Of a stretch of DNA of 64,000 nucleotides, positions 25,906 through 34,887 are shown one piece after another. A model generated the notes under the pieces. That model was not told the origin of the DNA. It was given only the letters and a program-made list of their open reading frames with translations, and searched no databases. The stretch comes from Cognatiluteimonas sedimenti (GTDB lineage Bacteria > Pseudomonadota > Gammaproteobacteria > Xanthomonadales > Xanthomonadaceae). The stretch lies in assembly GCF_022808325.1 (NCBI RefSeq), contig NZ_JALGCL010000001.1:167780-231779 (forward strand), given 5' to 3'. Both the position numbers and the translations under genes were made by a program. Position 1 is the first letter of the stretch; every line of letters begins with the position of its first letter.

Positions 25906-28584
25906 TCATCCCCGATCCCGGGTTCCCCCGTCGACGAGGGTCGCCCGATCCTGCGCCTGCTTCAACGCCGCGCACTGCTGGATCGCCTCCCGGGCCTGCA
26001 GGAGGCTGGGCGCCAGTTCCGGGCGTTGCGCAAGCAGCGGTCCGAAAAACGCCTGCAGGCGATCAACCTCGGCCACCGAGCAACCCTCCGCGCCCAGCAG
26101 CACGGGCAAGGTCGCGACGCGGCTGGGCGGGATGTGCTCGAGCAACCTTGCATGGGGGCGGGCAAGCCAGGCCCAGGACGCGTCGCGCGCCGCGGGGGTA
26201 TCTCGCCGGCCGAGCGCGAGGGCGATGCGTTCGCCGCCCGCGATGCGTGGATCCAGCGCAAGGTCGCGTATGCGCGTGCCCAGGCCCGGATCGTCGGCGT
26301 AGCCCAGCGCGGCGACGATGGCGCGCCGCAGCGCCACGTCGTTCGTGGCCGCCAGCGCGCCTGCCAGGACCTGCACCGCCGGCGCGCCACGTTCCTGGAC
26401 GGCGACGCCCAGGACCGCGGGCAGGAGGTCGCTGGCCCCCGGCACGAAGCCGGGGTTGCGCCCCGCGGCCAGCGCCGAGAGCGCGGCATCCCCCTGCGGC
26501 AGCAACGCCGCGCGGACCTCCGGCAGGCGGTAGGTCAGTGCCAGGGCTTCGGCCAGCAACGCGCGCAGGCCGCGATCAGCTTCGGGTTCGCCCGCGCGTG
26601 CGCGGATTCCGAGTGACTCCAGCCGCGGCGACCAGGCGGCGCGCGCCCACGCCACCAGGCGCGCGCGGGCCCGATCGCCGGTTGCGGCATGACGCCAGAG
26701 CCAACTGGCCTGGTCGAGCGTCGCGACCGCCAGGTCCTTGCCGCCGAAGGCGGCCAGGGGCTGCAGTGCGGCAAGCAGGTCGCCGGCATCGATGTCGCCC
26801 ATGCGGAAGCTTGCGTCCACTGCATCGGCGTAGGCGAGCCGTTCTGCGTCGTCGAGTGCGTCCAGATGGCGGCCCAGCCTGGCCATTGCGACGCCATCCA
26901 GGCCGAAACGGTAGTAGCCACGCGCGCCCGCGTTCGGCATGACCCATGCGTCGGGCGCGGCATCGAGCAGGTCCATGCGTGCGTCCGCCTGGTCCATCAG
27001 GGTGCAGCGCGAACGTGCGCGGCCGTCCCTCCCGGCGTAGCGCACGCACGCCGGAATGCCCCAGCGCAGCGCCGGCTGCGCGCTGCTACCAATGGGACGA
27101 TAGCGGTCCTGGTGCAGGTGCAGGGCCAGGCCTTGCGCCGCCGGCTGTACGGTGATGCGCAGGTAAGGCACGCCAGGCTGTTCGATGTAGCTCCGGAAGG
27201 CCGCGCGCAGGCGGCCGTCGTCCCCCGCGGCGTGCGCGACTGCCTCCACCAGGTCCGTCGCGCTGGCCGACTCCATGGCGTGCGCGTGCACGTAGTCGCG
27301 CAGTCCGCGGCGGAAAGCCGCCGCGCCCACGTATTGCTCGAACATGGCGACCACCGCGGCGCCCTTGCCGTAGCTCACGCCGTCGAACACACCGTCGATG
27401 TCCGCGTGCGACACCACTGGTTGACGTACCTGCCTGGCGCTTGCCAGTGCGTCGGCAGCCATTGCCCGCTGCGCTTCGCGCACCTGCTGCAGGTCCGCCC
27501 GGTATTCGGGATGCAACCGCAGCGACAGCTTGTGCTGCATCCAGATCGTCAATGCCTCGCTCAGCCAGAGATCGTCCCACCAGGCCATGGTCACGATGTT
27601 GCCGGTCCACTGGTGCGCGAGTTCATGCGCCGCCAGGTCGAACGCGCCCTGCAGGGCGCCAAGCGGCGCGTCGGGCGCGGCGGAGCCGAGGCTGCCGAGG
27701 GCGACCAGGCCCGGGTTTTCCATGCCGCCGTCGACGTCCAGCAGGTCGAGCTTGGCCCACGGGTAGGGCTGGTCGTAGTAGTCCTCGAGGGCCTCGACGA
27801 TCGCGGGAGCCTGCGCGAGCACCCACTGCATGTCTCCCGCGCGGGCGGCCAGCGCGATCGCGCGCAGCGGCACCGGCCGATCGCGGCCGTGGCGCGATGG
27901 CAGGGTGGGTGCCGCGCGCATGCCCCAGGGGCCGACCGCGAACGCGACCAGGTAGGTCGGGAGCGGTTGAGTTGGCGCGAACGACACGGTCTTCCAGCCC
28001 TTGCCATCGAGAGCCTCGGTCGTCGCCGCGGAATTGGCCAGCGCGACCAGGTCGTCCGGAACGGTCAGGCTGAGCTTGAACGGCGTCTTGTGGCCAGGCT
28101 CGTCGAAGCCGGGGAACATCCTGCGGGCTCCCAGTGGTTGCGTCGCCGTTGCGATGTACCTGCGGCCGTCCATCTGGATGCGGTAGGCGCCATCACCATC
28201 GCTGTATTGCGCGCGATAGTCGATGGCCACAACCAGTCGTTGGGGCGCCAGCATGCGGCCGAAGTCGAGGCGGGCAATGCCTCGCTCGTCGTCGACGAAG
28301 CCAAGCGTTCCGGTTGAGGCCTGGCCCGCGGCATCGGTGACGATGATCCGCTGCGCCTGCAGCCCTTGTGCGTTGAGCCAGACATGGTCGGCGGCCCGTT
28401 CCAGCCGCATGGTGATTTCGGCGTGGCCTCCGAACCCGGTTGCAGCGGGATCCACGCGCAGGTCCAGCCGATAGCCGAGCGGCACGGCCCAGGCCGGAAG
28501 TCGAACGCCGGGAACGGACTCGGCTGCCGACAGGGCCGCAAAAGGGATGCATGTCAGCGCGGCACACATGACGGCGCGAATCAT
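25906..28584 (-). CDS. M1-family aminopeptidase
   Basis: An 892-residue zinc aminopeptidase with a signal peptide (MIRAVMCAALTCIPFAALSAAE), so probably periplasmic. The M1 N domain is followed by the exopeptidase motif GGMEN (a GAMEN variant), the zinc site HELAHQW (His320, Glu321, His324) and LWLSEALTIW with the third ligand Glu343, and a Tyr in the YGKGAAV segment. A C-terminal ERAP1-like helical domain spans about 540-880. The ATG at 28584 has AAGGAGA seven bases upstream. It removes N-terminal residues from peptides; it is a single-gene unit. Confidence 0.93.
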   Translation of the reverse strand: MIRAVMCAALTCIPFAALSAAESVPGVRLPAWAVPLGYRLDLRVDPAATGFGGHAEITMRLERAADHVWLNAQGLQAQRIIVTDAAGQASTGTLGFVDDERGIARLDFGRMLAPQRLVVAIDYRAQYSDGDGAYRIQMDGRRYIATATQPLGARRMFPGFDEPGHKTPFKLSLTVPDDLVALANSAATTEALDGKGWKTVSFAPTQPLPTYLVAFAVGPWGMRAAPTLPSRHGRDRPVPLRAIALAARAGDMQWVLAQAPAIVEALEDYYDQPYPWAKLDLLDVDGGMENPGLVALGSLGSAAPDAPLGALQGAFDLAAHELAHQWTGNIVTMAWWDDLWLSEALTIWMQHKLSLRLHPEYRADLQQVREAQRAMAADALASARQVRQPVVSHADIDGVFDGVSYGKGAAVVAMFEQYVGAAAFRRGLRDYVHAHAMESASATDLVEAVAHAAGDDGRLRAAFRSYIEQPGVPYLRITVQPAAQGLALHLHQDRYRPIGSSAQPALRWGIPACVRYAGRDGRARSRCTLMDQADARMDLLDAAPDAWVMPNAGARGYYRFGLDGVAMARLGRHLDALDDAERLAYADAVDASFRMGDIDAGDLLAALQPLAAFGGKDLAVATLDQASWLWRHAATGDRARARLVAWARAAWSPRLESLGIRARAGEPEADRGLRALLAEALALTYRLPEVRAALLPQGDAALSALAAGRNPGFVPGASDLLPAVLGVAVQERGAPAVQVLAGALAATNDVALRRAIVAALGYADDPGLGTRIRDLALDPRIAGGERIALALGRRDTPAARDASWAWLARPHARLLEHIPPSRVATLPVLLGAEGCSVAEVDRLQAFFGPLLAQRPELAPSLLQAREAIQQCAALKQAQDRATLVDGGTRDRG

Positions 28585-28858
28585 CTGTCTTCTCCTTTGC
28601 GCGCGCACCGCGCGGCCATGGGCACTATCGCATCGACGGGTCGGGGGCAGGGCTCCAGCTTTCGCGCCCCCGCACATCGTGTTCCGGGTCAAAGTCCGCA
28701 ATGCGCAGGCGATTGGCGCCGCGGCGGCGCCGCCTGCGTGGAATGGAAGCGTGTAACAAGGCATCCGGGATGAACCGGCTTGACCCGCGGTGTGTTTGGC
28801 GATGCCGGCTTCACGCATCGCGGGGTATTGGTGCGTGGCCTTCCATCACACCGAGCCG

Positions 28859-29887
28859 ATGGCCAAGCGTCCGTCTTCCCGCAAACCCGCCGTGAGCGCC
28901 GCCGCGCGGACCGCAAAGCCGGCAGCCGGCCGCGCCGGCAAGTCGGCGGGGCAGGCGGTCGCCAAGGCCGCGGCGAAGCTGGACCCGACCAAGCCGACCG
29001 CCTCGCGCGCGCAGAGCGGGAAGTCGACGCGGCGGCCGGCGATCGAAGCGCTGGTCCGCAGCGCGCGCGGCAGCCTGCCGGCCGCGCTCTTGCGCCGCGT
29101 CATCGACGTCGACCTCCTGGCCCAGGCTGCGGCGCTCGCGCTGTACGCATTGCTGTCGCTGGCGCCGTTGCTGCTGATCCTGGTGTGGCTGACCAATGCG
29201 ATCGTGCCGGGCGCGCAGGAGGCGCTGATGCAGCAGATCGCCCTGCTTGCAGGCACCGAGGCCGAGCATGTGGCCCGCACCATCGTCAGCAACGCTCGCC
29301 AGCGGCCGGACACCGATTCCATCGCCGGATGGTGGAGCCTGGCGTTGCTGTTCGTCGGCGCCACCGCGGTGTTCGCGCAACTGCAGGACGTGCTCAACAA
29401 GATCTTCCGCACCGATGCGACCGCGCTGCCAGGGCTGCTGGCGTGGCTGCGCAAGCGCGTGTTTTCGCTGGGGCTGGTGTTCGCGCTGGGCTTCCTGCTG
29501 GTGGTGTCGATGACCTTGAACACGGTGCTGCAGCTGCTGTTCGAGCGGGTGGAGTGGATGCTGCCGCTGGTCGCGATCGCGGCCTCGTGGCTGGTCTATG
29601 CGCTGGGCTTCGCGCTGATGTACCACTACCTGCCCGACCGCTCGGTCGGCTGGCGGCGGGCGCTGGGCGGCGGGGCCGCGACCGCGCTGCTGTTCCTGCT
29701 CGGGCGCGCGGCGATCGGCTGGTACCTGGGGCGCGCCGATCCCGGCTCGGCCTACGGCTCGATGGGCACGATCGTGCTGGCGCTGGTGTGGATCTATTAC
29801 GCGGCGCTGATCGTATTCGCCGGCGCGCTGCTCACGGCGGTGGTGGACGAGCGGGCCAAGGCGCGCGCACGTGCTCGCAAGCGCTGA
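28859..29887 (+). CDS. YihY/BrkB-type membrane protein
   Basis: A 342-residue inner-membrane protein. A 60-residue Ala/Lys/Arg-rich, disordered leader (possibly DNA- or ribosome-interacting) precedes six helices with the BrkB signature: AAALALYALLSLAPLLLILVWL, ALLFVGATAVFAQLQDVLNKIFR, RKRVFSLGLVFALGFLLVVSM and YGSMGTIVLALVWIYYAALI VFAG. The family was once annotated as RNase BN, wrongly; its transport or anchoring role is unresolved. The lysine-rich leader is longer than usual. A bidirectional hairpin terminator follows, shared with azurin. Confidence 0.9.
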   Translation: MAKRPSSRKPAVSAAARTAKPAAGRAGKSAGQAVAKAAAKLDPTKPTASRAQSGKSTRRPAIEALVRSARGSLPAALLRRVIDVDLLAQAAALALYALLSLAPLLLILVWLTNAIVPGAQEALMQQIALLAGTEAEHVARTIVSNARQRPDTDSIAGWWSLALLFVGATAVFAQLQDVLNKIFRTDATALPGLLAWLRKRVFSLGLVFALGFLLVVSMTLNTVLQLLFERVEWMLPLVAIAASWLVYALGFALMYHYLPDRSVGWRRALGGGAATALLFLLGRAAIGWYLGRADPGSAYGSMGTIVLALVWIYYAALIVFAGALLTAVVDERAKARARARKR

Positions 29888-29943
29888 TCCCGCGGGGCTG
29901 ATCCCGCTGGGCTGCTCCTGCTGGCGGGCCCGGTGCCCGGATG

Positions 29944-29979
29944 CCCGGCGGCCCGCCACGAAAGCTGCGGGCCGCCGGG
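29944..29979. terminator. Bidirectional hairpin between convergent genes
   Basis: A perfect 13-base stem, CCCGGCGGCCCGC (29944-29956) and GCGGGCCGCCGGG (29967-29979), with a 10-base loop. On the + strand it is followed by GTTTCGG. It separates the BrkB-like gene from the convergent azurin gene. Confidence 0.75.
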
Positions 29980-29987
29980 GTTTCGGC

Positions 29988-30596
29988 TCACCCGACCGCG
30001 ATGGTGCCCTTCATGATCGCGGAGTGGCCCGGGAAGCTGCAGAAGAATTCGTACGGGCCGCCGTCCTTGATCCTGGCGACGTCGAAGCTCACCGACGTGC
30101 TCTGGCCACCGCCGACGACATCGGAGTGGGCGATGACGCGGGTATCGCCCGGCTTGACGTACATCGCCGCGGCACCGGCGCCCATGCCGTCGGCGGCCAC
30201 CGCCTGCATGTCCGCCGCCTTGCTGATCACGACGTTGTGGCCCATTGCCGCCGCCGGCATGGTCCCGGTGTGCTTCAGGGTGATGGTGAAGCTCGTGCAC
30301 GACGCCGGCACCGTGATCGAACCGACGTTGTACTGCATCGCGTCGCTGCCTTCGATCTCGGTCTTGCAGTCGGTCACCACGGCGGCGGGCTTGTCGCCGG
30401 CGGCGGGCGTCGTGGCTGCGGGCGCAGTCGCAGCCGGGGCTTCCGTTGCCGGCGCTGTCGTTTCGACCGGCGGTGTTTCCGTGGCGGGCGTGGCTGCCGG
30501 CGTGGCCGCGGTATCGGTCGCAGGTGGCTGGTTGCAGGCCGCCAGGCCGAACAGGCATGCGGCCACAAGCAGGGAAATGCGGGTCTGTGCGTTCAT
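29988..30596 (-). CDS. Lipid-modified azurin (type 1 copper protein)
   Basis: A 202-residue lipoprotein: lipobox LAAC (Cys21), then a 50-residue low-complexity Thr/Pro/Ala linker, then an azurin domain. Copper ligands are visible: His in GHNVVI, and the C-terminal loop CSFPGHSAIM supplies Cys, His and Met. It should shuttle electrons in the periplasm while tethered to the outer membrane, typically between cytochromes and reductases of denitrification or oxidative-stress pathways. The disulfide Cys in TDCKTEI is also present. It is divergent from the formate/nitrite-type channel gene, a plausible but unproven functional partner. Confidence 0.93.
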   Translation of the reverse strand: MNAQTRISLLVAACLFGLAACNQPPATDTAATPAATPATETPPVETTAPATEAPAATAPAATTPAAGDKPAAVVTDCKTEIEGSDAMQYNVGSITVPASCTSFTITLKHTGTMPAAAMGHNVVISKAADMQAVAADGMGAGAAAMYVKPGDTRVIAHSDVVGGGQSTSVSFDVARIKDGGPYEFFCSFPGHSAIMKGTIAVG

Positions 30597-30741
30597 CCTC
30601 GGATCTCCGGTTGGGAAAAGGCCTGCGCATGATTGTCCCTCGAACACTCAGCATGCGTGAAGACGCGGTGCACGAGACGTTCGCATCGTGACGGGGCCAT
30701 CGCGGGCGCGCGCCTAGGCTCGTGGTTCCGCAGGAAAACGC

Positions 30742-31620
30742 ATGGCATCGCACGTGGGCGAAGTCCGCCAGGACAACCAGGAAGCCGTGCGCTCGGGAAA
30801 CGGACGCGGGGAGGGCGTCACGCTGTCGCCGTCCGAAGAACGCGAGGTCGAAGGCAAGCTGCCGCCCAGCGTGCAGGTGCTGCACGAAGCGGTGCGGATC
30901 CAGGGCGAGATGGAAATGGCGCGCAGCGCGTCGGCGCTTGCGTGGTCGTCGCTGGCCGCGGGGCTGTCGATGGGATTCTCGATGCTGGTGCCTGCGCTGC
31001 TGCAGGCACGGCTGCCGCATGCACCGGCATGGCAACTGGTGGTGGCGGCGGGCTATACCGTGGGCTTCCTGATCGTGATCCTGGCGCGGCAGCAGCTGTT
31101 CACCGAGAACACGACCACCGCGGTGCTGCCGCTGATGACGAAGCCCGGCCTGCGTCCGTTGCTGCGGCTGCTGCGGCTGTGGGGCATCGTACTGCTCGGA
31201 AACATCGTCGGTGGCGCGGTATTCGCATTCGCCGTCGTCCACATGCCGATCATCGATACGGCCACCGCGGCCGCGCTGCACGGTACGGCCACGGAGATGC
31301 TGCGGCAGGCGCCCTGGGTCCTGTTCAGCAAGGGCATCGTGGCTGGCTGGCTGATCGCCACCATGGTCTGGCTGCTTGCCGCGGCGGACCATTCCAGGGC
31401 GCTGGTGATCGTCCTGCTGACCTGGCTGGTCGGCATCGGCGGCTTCGCGCACGTGGTCGTCGGTTCGATCGAAGCGCTCTACCTGGTGTTCGAAGACGGT
31501 ACCGGCGGCGCCGGGTTCGTGGCGTTCCTGCTGCCGACGCTGGCCGGCAACGTGGTCGGCGGCAGCGTGATCTTCGCCCTCATCAGCCACGCCCAGGTGC
31601 GCAGCGACGAACCTGGTTGA
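30742..31620 (+). CDS. Formate/nitrite transporter family channel (FNT)
   Basis: A 292-residue membrane protein with six helices after a polar 55-residue N terminus. It has the FNT pattern: ALAWSSLAAGLSMGFSMLVPALL, ARQQLFTENTTTAVLPLM (the LFTEN loop), LLGNIVGGAVFAF, FSKGIVAGWLIATMVWL and LPTLAGNVVGGSVIFAL. The long N terminus and YfdC-like features place it nearer the YfdC subgroup than FocA or NirC. Channels of this family pass formate, nitrite, lactate or other small anions, so this could carry fermentation acids. The upstream spacer is shared with azurin. Confidence 0.9.
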   Translation: MASHVGEVRQDNQEAVRSGNGRGEGVTLSPSEEREVEGKLPPSVQVLHEAVRIQGEMEMARSASALAWSSLAAGLSMGFSMLVPALLQARLPHAPAWQLVVAAGYTVGFLIVILARQQLFTENTTTAVLPLMTKPGLRPLLRLLRLWGIVLLGNIVGGAVFAFAVVHMPIIDTATAAALHGTATEMLRQAPWVLFSKGIVAGWLIATMVWLLAAADHSRALVIVLLTWLVGIGGFAHVVVGSIEALYLVFEDGTGGAGFVAFLLPTLAGNVVGGSVIFALISHAQVRSDEPG

Positions 31621-31706
31621 ACGCGGTTGCCCCCGACGCGTGCCTTCTCACGTCCCGGTGACCGCCCTTCTGCAACGCTGGCGCCATTGGCATGAGGGAC
31701 AGCTGC

Positions 31707-32243
31707 ATGACCACCGCGACCACGCCGATCACCGCCGAATTGTCGAACAGCAAGGTCGCTGCCGTGTTCGCGGGCGAAGCGGCCGCGCGCGAGGCGGCGA
31801 AGGCCGTCGCCACGGAACTGGCGCTGGGCGCGTCGCAGGTACAGGTGATCGCGCCGGACGACCCGCATCCGGGCCGCAAACTGGAGCCCGAGAGCCGCGG
31901 CATCTGGCGCACGATCGTCGTCGCCCACGTCCGGCTGGGCATCGCCGGTGCGGTGCTGGGAGTGCTGGTGTTCGCCGCGTTGTACGCGCTGGGGCTGCAT
32001 CCGGTCGTCAGCTCGCCGTTGGCGGCTGGCCTGGTGCTGTTGTTCTTCGGCACGGTTGGCGGGTTGATGCTGGGCGGGCTGGTTTCGCTGCGGCCGGACC
32101 ACGACCGTTACGTCGAAGCCACGCGCGAGGCCATGGCCAGCGGCAGGACCACGGTCGTGGTGCACGCGTTCTCCGCCGAACAGCGCGGGCAGGCCGCCGA
32201 GCTGCTGCGTGCGCGCGGCGGCGACGTGACCTCCACGTTGTAG
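31707..32243 (+). CDS. Hypothetical two-helix membrane protein
   Basis: A 178-residue protein. The first 60 residues are soluble and Ala-rich (VAAVFAGEAAAREAAKAVATEL), a pattern seen in the ferredoxin-like stress domains of DUF1269-type proteins. Two membrane helices follow (about 75-98 and 103-125), and a C-terminal tail ends VVVHAFSAEQRGQAAELLRARGGDVTSTL. The ATG at 31707 has GAGGGA upstream; an ATG at 31692 is possible. I do not know its function. It sits alone between the FNT channel and the cupin operon. Confidence 0.6.
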   Translation: MTTATTPITAELSNSKVAAVFAGEAAAREAAKAVATELALGASQVQVIAPDDPHPGRKLEPESRGIWRTIVVAHVRLGIAGAVLGVLVFAALYALGLHPVVSSPLAAGLVLLFFGTVGGLMLGGLVSLRPDHDRYVEATREAMASGRTTVVVHAFSAEQRGQAAELLRARGGDVTSTL

Positions 32244-32508
32244 GGCACGGTGGCCCCGGGCCGGGCGCGCGGCGAAGCGCCGGGTTCACCGCGATCGATG
32301 CCACCGATGCGGTACTTCGCACCGCCGCGACCTCGCTGCCGATGCCGTCGCATCCGCCGGTCATCGATGATGCCAACCTTGTCCGGCGCCCCTTTGCCAT
32401 GCCTCACGCCCCCGGGTAGGCCTCGATCGTGGAAGCCCCGGCGGCTGGCCGCCACGGCCGCGGAACGGGCTGTCCCGGCGCGGCCGCGGCAATCCGCGGG
32501 CGGGCGGC

Positions 32509-32522
32509 TTGATACCGGTCAA
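32509..32522 (+). promoter_or_regulatory. FNR/ANR-like box before the cupin operon
   Basis: TTGATACCGGTCAA matches 9 of 10 defined positions of the FNR/ANR consensus TTGAT-N4-ATCAA. Its centre lies 61 bases before the cupin start, suiting class II activation from about -41.5. The region 32244-32576 holds no gene; this site is its only clear feature. The predicted -10 at 32544-32549 (CATGGT) is weak. Confidence 0.6.
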
Positions 32523-32576
32523 TGCGGCCCGTTCCCGTTGTGCCATGGTGTCCATGTTCCCGACAGGAGATGCTCC

Positions 32577-32960
32577 ATGACGGCATTCAATGGCTCAATC
32601 CGCAAGCTGGCCAAGGGCAACAAGGATTTCCGGCGCGAGGTCGCCACCGGCAGCCATTCGCAGGTGCTGCTGATGTGCCTGCGCCAAGGCGAGGAGATCG
32701 GCGACGAGGTCCACCACGACACCGACCAGATCTTCCTCGTGGCCAAGGGCGGTGGCGAAGCGGTGCTGGACGGAGTGAGCCAGGTCCTGGACAAGGGCGC
32801 GCTGCTGCTGGTGCCCGCCGGGATGCGCCACAACATCCGCAACACCGGCGCCAAACGCCTGCGGCTGGTAACGATCTACTCGCCGCCCCACCACGCGCCC
32901 GGCACCGTGCATGCGACCCGGGAGGAGGCGATGCGCGCGGAGGGCGACCACCATGCATGA
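32577..32960 (+). CDS. Cupin-domain protein
   Basis: A 127-residue single cupin. The first motif lies in EEIGDEVHHDTDQIFLVAKGGGEAVLDG (metal-ligand His pair and Glu-like positions) and the second in LLLVPAGMRHNIRNTG. It closely resembles short stand-alone cupins such as those annotated as mannose-6-phosphate isomerase-like, but no enzyme activity can be inferred. It is the first gene of a unit with a STAS-like protein (8-base overlap) and a CoA-transferase. An FNR-like box stands upstream, so it may be induced at low oxygen. Confidence 0.88.
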   Translation: MTAFNGSIRKLAKGNKDFRREVATGSHSQVLLMCLRQGEEIGDEVHHDTDQIFLVAKGGGEAVLDGVSQVLDKGALLLVPAGMRHNIRNTGAKRLRLVTIYSPPHHAPGTVHATREEAMRAEGDHHA

Positions 32961-33321
32961 GTTCATCGACGGTGCCGACGACGTCATCGCGGTGACCGTG
33001 TCCGACCGGCTCACCGGGGTCGATCTTGCGGCGATGATGGATCGCATCGAGCAGGCCATGGCCACGCACGAGGTGATCCACGTGTTCGTGGAGACGCGAT
33101 CGCTGGACGCGATCGAGGTCTCCGGCCTCGGGTCGCATATCGCACGGGCGCTGCCGATGCTGGGCAAGCTCAGGCACTTCGGGCGGGTGGCGGTGGTCTC
33201 CGACCAGGCGTGGGTCAGGGCCGGGACCCGGATCGAGAGCGCATTGCTTCCGTTCGTCAGCTACCGCGTCTTCATGCCAGGGCAGCGCGAGGAAGCGTTG
33301 GTCTGGGTGCGGGGCGGGTAA
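32953..33321 (+). CDS. SpoIIAA-like STAS-domain protein
   Basis: A 122-residue cytoplasmic protein of the STAS/SEC14-like group (SpoIIAA-like). It shows the alternating strands and helices of that family: VIAVTVSDRLTGVDLAAMMDRIEQAM, EVIHVFVETRSLDAIEVSGLGSHI, HFGRVAVVSDQAWVRAG and YRVFMPGQREEALVWV. It begins in an 8-base overlap with the cupin stop. Its role is not known for this family; small-molecule binding or partner-switch regulation is possible. Both belong to the likely FNR-controlled unit. Confidence 0.85.
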   Translation: MHEFIDGADDVIAVTVSDRLTGVDLAAMMDRIEQAMATHEVIHVFVETRSLDAIEVSGLGSHIARALPMLGKLRHFGRVAVVSDQAWVRAGTRIESALLPFVSYRVFMPGQREEALVWVRGG

Positions 33322-33335
33322 GCCGGAGAACGCCG

Positions 33336-34847
33336 ATGAGCGGGCGTATCGCCCATGCCGGGCTGGCGGCATTGCGGATGGATGCGGACCATGCCGCGGC
33401 GTTGATCGCGCCCGGCATGACCGTGGGCATGAGTGGATTCACCGGCGCCGGCTATCCGAAGGCCGTGCCGCTGGCGCTGGCCACCCGCATCAGCGATGCG
33501 CACGAGCGTGGCGAGCCCTTCCGCCTGCGGGTGCTGACCGGCGCCTCCACCGCGCCGGAGCTCGACGGTGCGCTGGCGCGGGCGGGCGGCATCGATTTCC
33601 GCTTGCCCTACCAGTCCGATCCGGAACTTCGCGCGCGCATCAACCGCGGCGAGATCGAGTACATGGACCTCCACCTGGGCCACGTCGCGCAGTACGCGCT
33701 GTTCGGTTTCCTCGGCAGGATCGACGTGGCGATCATCGAGGCCACCGCGATCCTGGCCGACGGCCGCCTGTTGCCGTCCACTTCGATAGGCAACAACAAG
33801 ACCTGGCTGGACCTGGCCGACAAGGTCATCGTCGAGGTCAACCAGCGCCAGCCGCTGGGCCTGGACGGCATGCACGACATCTACTACGGCACGGCGATGC
33901 CGCCCGACCGCAAGCCGATCCCGCTGCTGCATCCGGGCGACCGCATCGGCGAACCCTACCTGCGCGTGGATCCGGCCAAGATCGTCGCGGTGGTGGAAAC
34001 CGACGCGCCCGACCGCATCGGCCGTTTCAGTCCGCCGGACGACGTGTCGAAGCGGATCGCGGCGCACCTGGTGGAATTCTTCCGCCACGAGATCAGGGTC
34101 GGCCGCCTGTCCGAGCGCCTGCTGCCGCTGCAGTCGGGCGTCGGCAATATCGCCAACGCCGTGCTGGCCGGCCTGCGCGAGGGCGGCTTCCGTGGCCTGA
34201 ACGCGTTCACCGAGGTGATCCAGGACGGCATGCTCGACCTGCTCGCCGACGGCACCCTGGAAATGGCCTCGGCGACGTCGTTCTCGCTCAGCCCGGAAGG
34301 CGTGGACGAGTTCGTGCGCAACATCGAACGCTACCGCAACCGCATCGTGCTGCGGCCGCAGGAGATGTCCAACCACGGCGAGCTGATCCGGCGCCTGGGC
34401 TGCATCGCGATGAACGGCATGGTCGAGGCCGACCTGTACGGCAACGTGAACTCCACCCACGTCGCGGGCAGCAGCATCATCAACGGCATCGGCGGCAGCG
34501 GCGACTTCGCCCGCAACGGTTTCCTGTCGTGCTTCATGACCCCGAGCACCGCCAAGGGCGGCGCAATCTCGGCGATCGTGCCGATGGTCAGCCACGTCGA
34601 CCATACCGAGCACGACGTCGCCGTGGTGGTCACCGAGCAGGGGCTGGCCGACCTGCGCGGGTTGTCGCCGAAGCAGCGTGCGCGCGCCATCATTGCCCAC
34701 TGCGTGCATCCGGATTACCGGCCGATGCTGGCCGACTACTTCGAGCGCGCCTGCCGCGACAGCTTCGGCAAGCACACCCCGCACCTGCTGCCCGAAGCGC
34801 TGTCGTGGCACCAGCGCTACCTGAATACCGGCAGCATGCGCGCCTGA
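33336..34847 (+). CDS. Succinate/acetyl-CoA transferase (Cat1/AarC-type)
   Basis: A 503-residue class I CoA-transferase of the acetyl-CoA hydrolase/transferase family, interconverting succinyl-CoA and acetate or similar acids with acyl-CoA partners. It has the GMTVGMSGFTGAGYPKAVP N-terminal domain, SGVGNIANAV and the catalytic glutamate region FTEVIQDGMLDLL, plus the GGSGDFARNGF oxyanion-site loop. It is complete (family about 500). The gene lies 15 bases after the STAS-like gene. Placed with a possible FNR box and FNT channel, a role in acetate handling during oxygen limitation is plausible. Confidence 0.92.
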   Translation: MSGRIAHAGLAALRMDADHAAALIAPGMTVGMSGFTGAGYPKAVPLALATRISDAHERGEPFRLRVLTGASTAPELDGALARAGGIDFRLPYQSDPELRARINRGEIEYMDLHLGHVAQYALFGFLGRIDVAIIEATAILADGRLLPSTSIGNNKTWLDLADKVIVEVNQRQPLGLDGMHDIYYGTAMPPDRKPIPLLHPGDRIGEPYLRVDPAKIVAVVETDAPDRIGRFSPPDDVSKRIAAHLVEFFRHEIRVGRLSERLLPLQSGVGNIANAVLAGLREGGFRGLNAFTEVIQDGMLDLLADGTLEMASATSFSLSPEGVDEFVRNIERYRNRIVLRPQEMSNHGELIRRLGCIAMNGMVEADLYGNVNSTHVAGSSIINGIGGSGDFARNGFLSCFMTPSTAKGGAISAIVPMVSHVDHTEHDVAVVVTEQGLADLRGLSPKQRARAIIAHCVHPDYRPMLADYFERACRDSFGKHTPHLLPEALSWHQRYLNTGSMRA

Positions 34848-34887
34848 CGCGGCGCCGCGTACGAGAGCTGCGGGTTGCCGCACCCGT

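Noticed and set aside
34847-34860. Perfect palindrome ACGCGGCGCCGCGT right after the CoA-transferase stop.
   Set aside because: There is no T tract and no loop, so it is not a convincing terminator; self-complementary G/C words are expected by chance here.
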